From the NCBI RefSeq assembly GCF_036850765.1, contig NC_089493.1, forward strand, positions 186,467,140 to 186,531,139: a DNA stretch of 64,000 nt. Direction: 5' to 3'. Source of the DNA: Saccopteryx bilineata. Its lineage: Eukaryota > Chordata > Mammalia > Chiroptera > Emballonuridae. The first letter of the stretch is position 1, and each line of letters opens with the position of its first letter. The notes beneath the pieces are model-generated. The model did not search any database. It was given only the letters and a program-made list of their open reading frames with translations, and had not been told where the DNA came from. Positions 57,700 to 64,000 of this stretch are shown here, piece after piece. The position numbers and the translations under genes were made by a program.

Positions 57700-58022
57700 T
57701 TTTACAGAGACAGAGAGAGAGTCAGAGAGGGATAGATAGGGACAGACAGACAGGAACAGAGAGAGATGAGAAGCATCAATCATTTGTTTTTCATTGTGAC
57801 ACCTTAGTTGTTCATTGATTGCTTTCTCATATGTGCCTTGATCATGGGCCTTCAGCCGACTGAGTGACCCCTTGCTCAAGCCAGCGACCTTGGGTCCAAG
57901 CTGGTAAACTTTTGCTCAAACTAGATGAGCCTGCACTGAAGCTGGCGACCTCAGGGTCTCGAACTTGGGTCTTCCGCATCCCAGTCCGATGTTCTATCCA
58001 CTGCGCCACCACCTGGTCAGGC
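57659..58022 (-). mobile_element. SINE family B with long (TTTA)n tail
   Basis: Minus-strand copy starting GCCTGACCAGGTGGTGGCGC. Tail on the plus strand is (TTTA)n at about 57659-57703. Near-matching TSD 'aagaaaaa.aatctt' at about 57644-57658 and 58023-58037. Confidence 0.87.
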
Positions 58023-58164
58023 AAGAAAAATAATCTTGAATCAACGTGAATGTGTTGAGGGCCTCCTATACAACTAGCAGAAATATATTAGATTAAATTA
58101 ACAAATATTTTTGTCACCTAATTCTATGCATTTAGAGTGTTCTACAATTTTCTTCTCAGAGAAT

Positions 58165-58250
58165 CAATTTATGTATCTATCATCTATCTATCATCTTTCT
58201 ATCTATAAATATCTACCAATCTAACTACCTAACTACCTATCTATTTAGAA
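58165..58250. repeat. Degenerate (ATCT)n microsatellite
   Basis: atctatcatctatctatcatc and later ctaactacctaactacctat units. Confidence 0.8.
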
Positions 58251-58869
58251 AGGCATGCCAGCAATATGTTAGCTCTTTTACCCACTAAAAATAGGTACTT
58301 TATAGCTTTTTATTTTTCAGACTACATGATCAAATTAAAATACTTTCATCCTCTTTTAGAAAAACAAATCATCAATGGCTAGAATTGCAAAATTGTCATA
58401 TCATTTTGAAAAGTATTACATTTGAAATGACTGACTTGCATAGCATTGAAGCAGTTGTGTAACCAACAGTCATTTCTCTTGCGTGAGGTTGAACTGCACA
58501 CTGGCTGCTGCGTGGAACTGCGTCTCATGCACACGGTCCCTGTTGGGCCTCCCAAGCCTAAGAGTCTAGTTCCGGGGTGGGAAAGTCTTCATCACATGCA
58601 AACAAATTAGTTGTAAGTTTCATGACACAAAAGATATCATGACTGGCAGACTCAGGAAGGGCCAAAACTTGCCTTGGTTCAAGGTTCCTATAGGAAGGAA
58701 CACGAATAGTATTAAAAAGAAAAAAAAAGTGCTTCATTGGTTAATGCATGCCTCCTAAAAACACAGTGGTCAGACCTCCTAGTTATCATGGCCCATCAGT
58801 GGCTCAAAACTAACAAATAAGCTTAGTAATGGCTGTTCCTGTGTGAAGAAATATAAATGTATGGAAAGG
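58251..58869. other. Unique sequence, no recognised feature
   Basis: Non-coding, nothing recognised. Confidence 0.4.
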
Positions 58870-59026
58870 CTAATAGATATGGCTACTTAAATTTAGATAA
58901 AATTAAATTAATTCAAATAAAAAATTCAGATCCTCAGTCACTAAGCAAGCCATCTTCCAAGTGCTCAGTGGCCACATGTGGACAGTGACTACCATCTGGG
59001 CAGTGCAGGGTAGAACACTTTCCTAA
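58870..59026 (-). mobile_element. Ancient DNA transposon remnant (hAT-Charlie type)
   Basis: 'aaatttagataaaattaaattaattc', 'ttcagatcctcagtcac', 'aagtgctcagtggccacatgtgg', 'gggcagtgcagggtagaacac' resemble an old Charlie-type element. Family name uncertain. Confidence 0.45.
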
Positions 59027-59467
59027 ACCTGTTATTTTTTCGGTAAAAAAAAGTGAACAATAATTCACATTTATGTAATGCTTTGACATTTAAAATTGTT
59101 TTGTCATATTTTACCTAGTTATTACAAAACCGATGAGAAGAGAGAGTCTGGCAGCATGTTCTGCTCTCTTGAACCTAAAGTTTGAAATCAGTAAAAGGCA
59201 GAGTGCTGAATTTAGTTTTTCTGATTCTGAATTAGAATTGGTCACTTTCTCTTGACTATTTTACATTTGCATTTCTAGAGCTATAAGCTAGGGTAAGAGG
59301 CAAAAACAAACAAACAAAAAAAAAAAAAGAGAGAGAGAGAGAAGAAAACAGAGAAGCCCTAACTTATTTTTGTAAACATGAGCATAGCATCACTTGTATA
59401 TATTCTCAAGAAGGTTATTTTGAAAAACACACTTTCGTGTGTATAGATATTTATATTTATTAGCTAT
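59027..59467. other. Unique sequence with A-rich/(GA)n tract
   Basis: No gene. A tract of poly-A then (GA)n lies at 59310-59345. Confidence 0.45.
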
Positions 59468-59483
59468 TCAGTATTAATTCTTT

Positions 59484-59671
59484 TTTTTAATTTATTCATT
59501 TTAGAGAGGAGAAGGAGAGACAGAGAGAGAAACAGAGAGAGAGACAGGGGGGAGGAGCTGGAAGCATCAACTCCCATATGTGCCTTGACCAGGCAAGCCT
59601 AGGGTTTTGAACCAGCGACCTCAGCATTTCCAGGTCGACGCTTTATCCATTGCACCACCACAGGTCAGGCC
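59484..59671 (-). mobile_element. SINE family C
   Basis: Minus-strand copy starting GCCTGACCTGTGGTGGTGCA; perfect 16-bp TSD (tcagtattaattcttt) at 59468-59483 and 59672-59687. Confidence 0.9.
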
Positions 59672-59687
59672 TCAGTATTAATTCTTT

Positions 59688-60315
59688 ATTGTCATATCTT
59701 ACATGTTCATAGTAACTAGCTGATAGTAATTCTCTTTTAAACCTTATACTCAATATTAAAAATGCATTCCTCTGTGGAAGAAGGGGAAAATGAACAATTT
59801 TATCACAGATCTTAGTATACTATTTGGTCACTGTTTTTGCCACAATTACTATACACATGGATTAATAATTATCTTTTCCAAACCTAATAATTTATGCATT
59901 AATATTTTGTCCTTGTCATGTCTTTAATTTTTGCAATTAATTGTTTTAATAACAGAAAGTCCAGTTGTGCTGTTCATTAGAATTGCTTGCTGTGAAATGG
60001 TAGGCAAAGAAGAACCGTACCGGTAAAGGGCATACTTACCAATCAAGCCTGTCATTTCTTTAGACTGTACACTTGCTGTGACAGTCTAATACATTTTATT
60101 TTAATTTGTCAAATCTTAGGGCTTAGAAGCCTTTCTGCTCAACCAAATGGAGTTATAATAAATTGTCAAATTTATATTTATACTCAAACATAACCAGAGT
60201 TGCATGTAGGTCTGGGTGGATGTATATGAATATTTGTTCACACTGAGCACACATACACACGGTGAGTACTCACTCATCTATTAAACTATAACCTAGAAAA
60301 CCAGAATTTTGTTTC
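59688..60315. other. Unique AT-rich sequence, no recognised feature
   Basis: Non-coding, nothing recognised. Confidence 0.45.
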
Positions 60316-60326
60316 AAAAGCATAAT

Positions 60327-60738
60327 CAGCACTGGCTGGGTAGCTCAGTTGGTGAGATCATCTTCCTGATATGCCAAGGTTGTGGGTTTGATCTCCATTC
60401 AGGGCACATAAAAGAATCAACCAATCAATGCGTAAGTAGAAAAACAAATCAGTATACCTCTCTCTGTCTCTTCATCTCTAAAATTAATAAATAAATCTCT
60501 AAAGCCAATAAATAAATGGCTCAATAAATTAATTGATCTCTAAAATCAATTAAAAAAATAAAAAAAAATAAGTTAAAAAGCCTTGGCTGGGTAGCTTGGT
60601 TGGTTAGTGTCACCCCACAGAAATTGCCAGCTTGATCCCTTGTCACGGCACTTACAGGATCAGATCAGTGTTCTTTCTTTCTCTCTTCCTCTCACTCTAA
60701 AATTAATAAATATAATAATTAAAACAAATAAAAAAAAT
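60327..60738 (+). mobile_element. Compound VES-like SINE (two units in one TSD pair)
   Basis: Two tRNA-headed units in tandem: 60329-60497 (CACTGGCTGGGTAGCTCAG head, B-box-like GGGTTTGATCTCC) and 60581-60720 (CCTTGGCTGGGTAGCTTGG head, degraded B-box). An A/T-rich linker separates them. The 11-bp TSD aaaagcataat flanks the whole (60316-60326 and 60739-60749), and no separate TSD of the second unit is evident. Confidence 0.75.
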
Positions 60739-60797
60739 AAAAGCATAATTAGGTATCAAGACTCTTAAGATTATCAGTGCATGATTAAATAAGTAAT

Positions 60798-60845
60798 ATT
60801 ATATATATCTGTGTGTATATATATATATATATATACACACACACT
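60798..60845. repeat. (TA)n/(CA)n microsatellite
   Basis: atatatat then acacacac, adjoining the next SINE's tail. Confidence 0.85.
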
Positions 60846-61172
60846 TTTTTTTGTATTTTCCCAAAGTTAGAAGTGGGGAGGCAGTCAGACAGACCCCTGC
60901 ATGCACCCAACCTGGATCCACCCAGCATGCCCCTCAGGGGGTGATGCTCTGCCCATCGGGGGTGTTGCTTTCTTGCAGCAGGAGCCATTCTGACACCTGA
61001 GGTGGAGGCCATGGAGCCATCCTTAGTGCCCGGGCAAACTTTGCTCCAATGGAGCCTTGGCTGCGGGAGGGGAAGAAAGAGATAAAGAGAAAGGAGAGGT
61101 GGAAGGATGGAGAAGCAGATGAGTGCTTCTCCTGTGTGTCCTGGCCGGGAATCAAACCCAGGACTTCCACAC
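60846..61172 (-). mobile_element. SINE family A, 5'-truncated, minus strand
   Basis: Matches family A from the B-box (GGTTTGATTCC on the minus strand near 61155) through the 3' end (poly-T at 60846 on the plus strand). The A-box head is absent, consistent with truncated reverse transcription. Confidence 0.85.
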
Positions 61173-63078
61173 ATAATATATTCTTCTAATAATGAATAAA
61201 AAGCTAGTGAACATAGTTTTTATTAATATTCTACTAGATACTTGGAACTTTTAAAAAGTATGATGATAATAATTATATGCTAGTCAACTTATTTCTCAAC
61301 TCTTGTAAGTACAGTACTAGAAAGATCATAAAGTAATGCAATTTTCAGACGCCTAACATACTGATTTACAATGTTTGTTTTGATGCTTACTGGCATGAAA
61401 GTGCACTTAGGAACTGTAGGGGTTTAGTGCAGAGGCCTAGAATAATAGTGTTAAATTAGGTAAAAATGTCTTTTCCTTTTATAAAACTTAAAGTCCAAAA
61501 ATAGGTAATAATGATAACTAACTTCAAACTCTTTGCTCTAGAATCACTGCCTTTCATCTGCAAAGTTGCCTCATGGTTACAAGGTGGTCATTGGAATACC
61601 AACCATTTCAGCCATATACTAGATTCCAGTAAAGGGAGAGAGGAATATTAATGGTACACATTTCAGCTGAAACAGCCCCTGCAAAGAGCTTCTTTGGAAG
61701 GCCCATTCAATGACTAGCATTTGTATTTTAATTTCTACACATATATAACCCGCATGTAATTTTCCAAAAGGGACCACCCTAAAGTCTCATGCAGTCACTA
61801 TATCTCCTGGGAATTCTGAGACATGAGTGTGTTATACAATTTTCCTTATATGGGTTGGATATTTTGTCTAATGATCTATCGAGCTGCATAGGACCCAACC
61901 CACGGAGGATACAGTTGTGCGGGAAAACAGTATAACAAAATATGAATGCCCATTTTAAAAAATGGAAAACACTAAGCAGTCATTGTCCTAACAAATAATT
62001 AAATTCCCACAAACATAAATAGTATTGATTACCTGTTCCCAAGAAACTCTTCAGTTAGTTCATAGAGCAGTCTTGGCCCGCCCCTCTGCCAGGCTTTCCT
62101 CCGTGGTGATCTTCCACATCTAGTTCTAGGTTCAGAGAGGAAAATCTTGCTGAAGGTGGCACCACTCACTGTCCGTTGCTTCAGGTGTCAAGCTGAAGGA
62201 ATATTTGTTACTGGTTCCTATCCACAAGGCTTGCATTGTCTTGTTCTTCTCTTTTCTTCTTTCCAATAAATTTACTTCCGAAAAGCCAGTAAATAGCTTC
62301 CCAGTCAGGTTGGTCCCAGTTAATTCTATGGTTGAGTAACCAGAACCAAAATCTTGTTTTGACGCTGTGTTAAGCCTGGAAACTCTTGTCATTTACTTCT
62401 TATTTTGTAAGCTCTGCTTTTAATTACCAAGATCAGTCTTTCTCTTTCTGTTTCCTGAGAATTAGCCATTAAGTCAAAAGCTTTCCTTCTAAGCTTCTTT
62501 TGTAAGCTACTGACCCCTGAAAACAGTGAAACAAAGGCTTGAGTAGGAAGACAACAGCTTTTCCCTGTCCTTACTAGAAGGCTGAACAACAGCTCTATCT
62601 CTACCTAAAGCTGTATTTTTAAAGCCACCACACACAGCCATTTGAATTTACAGTCCTGAAGCAGTTCGCTTTTCTGTCTTGAGAGGTTCCTATTTCTGTA
62701 AGACATTTTGTCAACATAGATTGTGGGAAAATGGCAGATAGCAGAATTTCCTTCCATTTCTGTCTTCAGAATGGTTTGCTTTACCTGAAATTAATCTCTA
62801 GATTATAAAATTTCACTAAAAGTAGCAAGATAGGCCAGTATCAACAGTGTCTGTACCTTTTGCCTCTGTGGTCTAGCTGGTTTTATTTTCTGAATTGTGA
62901 ACTAACCACATCTTGCCAAAAACAGTCTTTCCTTTCTTTATTGACACCATTGTGTAGTGCCATTTTGAATACAAATTCTTCGCCTTTAGATGAATGTTTT
63001 GCTCTACACTTTGGAAGCATTGATTAAATAGATGGCTCTTTATTTGGGAACAAAGAAGGATAAGTTTTACTAATACCA
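61173..63078. other. Unique sequence, no recognised feature
   Basis: About 1.9 kb with low repeat content. Minus-strand frames at 62132-62392 and 62389-62589 have no recognisable domain. Confidence 0.4.
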
Positions 63079-63110
63079 CACACACACCCACAACACACAC
63101 ACAAAAAACA
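63079..63110. repeat. (CA)n microsatellite
   Basis: Alternating CA with interruptions. Confidence 0.85.
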
Positions 63111-63269
63111 ACTGGTTGCATTACAGAAGCAACCACACTAGTCAGCAGTGAGCACCTTTTTAAATTCTAAGGGGCGATGATACCAAGTTCTTCACGGAAA
63201 CATTTTATTGATAAGGGGACGAAGAGGGTATACTCACCAGTTCAATTCGTTCACAGACAGAATATTTTA

Positions 63270-63510
63270 GTAATCCCTCCAGATATCTGTCACCTATTTA
63301 ATCATTTAATAAACAGTCATTGGACCCTATTATATGTCAGACACATTAACAGGATTGGAAAAACAAGAATGAAACAAGATCAATACACTCTTGCCCTCAG
63401 AAACATGAAAAGGTTGCATGGTCGGAAGATACAAATTTAATTTGGAGAAGAAATCCATGTTTTAAAAGAAATTTGGAAAAAAACAAATAGAGTGGCTAAG
63501 ATACTGATAA
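63270..63510 (-). mobile_element. L2-like fragment
   Basis: 'catttaataaacagtcattggaccctattatatgtcagacac' and 'gaaacaagatcaatacactcttgccctcag' follow the antisense L2 3' end. Confidence 0.5.
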
Positions 63511-63544
63511 TAAACATTTTTTTGATGTTTCTCTTCTTCCAGTC

Positions 63545-63690
63545 ACTGTTCTAAGGGACATACTTTATTAGCTTATTTAACCCTGTGAGGTATTATCATC
63601 ATCTCCATTTATACATTAAAAAGTGAGGCTCTGAAAAGCGAAATATGTTGCTCACAGCTGCATGTTATTGATGGCAGAGCAGAGTTTAAT
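63545..63690 (-). mobile_element. MIR fragment
   Basis: 'cactgttctaagggacatactttattagcttatttaaccctgtgaggtattatcatc' and 'ggcagagcagagttt' are the antisense MIR core. Confidence 0.75.
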
Positions 63691-63769
63691 ACTATTATGT
63701 TAATAGGAAGCTCATAACATTACACTGTCTTTCTCAAGATAATAACAAGGGAGGACTTATTTTAGAGAG

Positions 63770-64000
63770 CGACAGGGCAATAAAAGTGACACCTGAGCTA
63801 AACCCTAAGGAATGAGAAGGAGTTGGCCATTAGAAGGGTGGGAAAAGACAGAGGCAAATTGAAGGTCATAGAAGATTCTCTCAAGGTAGGAATGGGGATG
63901 GTGTGTTCAGTGTATTGAAACAGGGCCAGTACAATTGGACAGTTATGAACAAAAGAAACAAATGATGATGATCACATGGAATTTTAGGCCATGATACAAA
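63770..64000 (-). mobile_element. Possible L2 fragment at the window edge
   Basis: 'gtgacacctgagctaaaccctaagga' and 'gtgtgttcagtgtattgaaacaggg' resemble further L2 sequence; it would continue the L2 match interrupted by the MIR. It may run past the end of the window. Confidence 0.45.

Noticed and set aside
57659..57703. (TTTA)n array as possible CRISPR-like or regulatory repeat
   Set aside because: It is the A-tail microsatellite of a SINE; no spacers and the genome is eukaryotic.

Overview
The window is non-coding mammalian DNA, most likely from a bat and probably a horseshoe bat or close rhinolophoid relative. The argument for this is the repeats. Several copies of a roughly 380-bp tRNA-headed SINE match what I remember of the Rhin-1 family, and they occur with two other tRNA-derived SINE types, a VES-like SINE, L1 copies, and recent-looking hAT and mariner MITEs. 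I recognise no host protein gene, no functional tRNA or rRNA gene, no CRISPR array and nothing prokaryotic. Almost every open reading frame falls inside a transposable element or is a chance frame. Family names come from memory of consensus sequences, not from a database search.

Layout. 1-19.7 kb: AT-rich intergenic or intronic DNA holding SINEs, hAT elements, a CpG-rich DNA transposon, MIR/L2/MER5 fossils, an ancient L1, and an old LTR (about 8.0-9.2 kb) broken first by an L1 fragment and later by a small poly(A) retrocopy. 19.7-27.5 kb: a young full-length L1 on the plus strand with a perfect 16-bp target-site duplication (TSD). It has a long 5' UTR with about 2.5 tandem 241-bp monomers, ORF1, a complete 1,274-aa ORF2 with all recognisable catalytic residues, and a G-rich 3' UTR. 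28.5-34.5 kb: a second full-length L1 from another subfamily on the minus strand, also with a TSD but with broken ORFs. The two L1s lie tail to tail, 1 kb apart. 35.4-37.5 kb: an ancient minus-strand L1 interrupted by a SINE. 37.5-40.7 kb: the longest repeat-poor block. 41.4-48.4 kb: SINEs, then a mosaic of endogenous retrovirus remnants (class II integrase, class I gag/protease and a pol end) containing a 131-bp inverted repeat, then a 5'-truncated L1 tail and a MaLR solo LTR. 48.4-64 kb: L2, MER20-like, SINEs, a compound VES-like SINE, MIR and simple repeats.

How the parts work together. The only potentially active machinery is the plus-strand L1. L1 ORF2 protein supplies endonuclease and reverse transcriptase, and the poly(A)-tailed SINEs, the small retrocopy and the L1 copies all carry TSDs typical of that machinery. 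The L1 ORF1 reading frame, however, is shifted near its C-terminus, so autonomy is doubtful. The class II elements (hAT with 8-bp TSDs, mariner with TA) here carry no transposase and must have been mobilised in trans.
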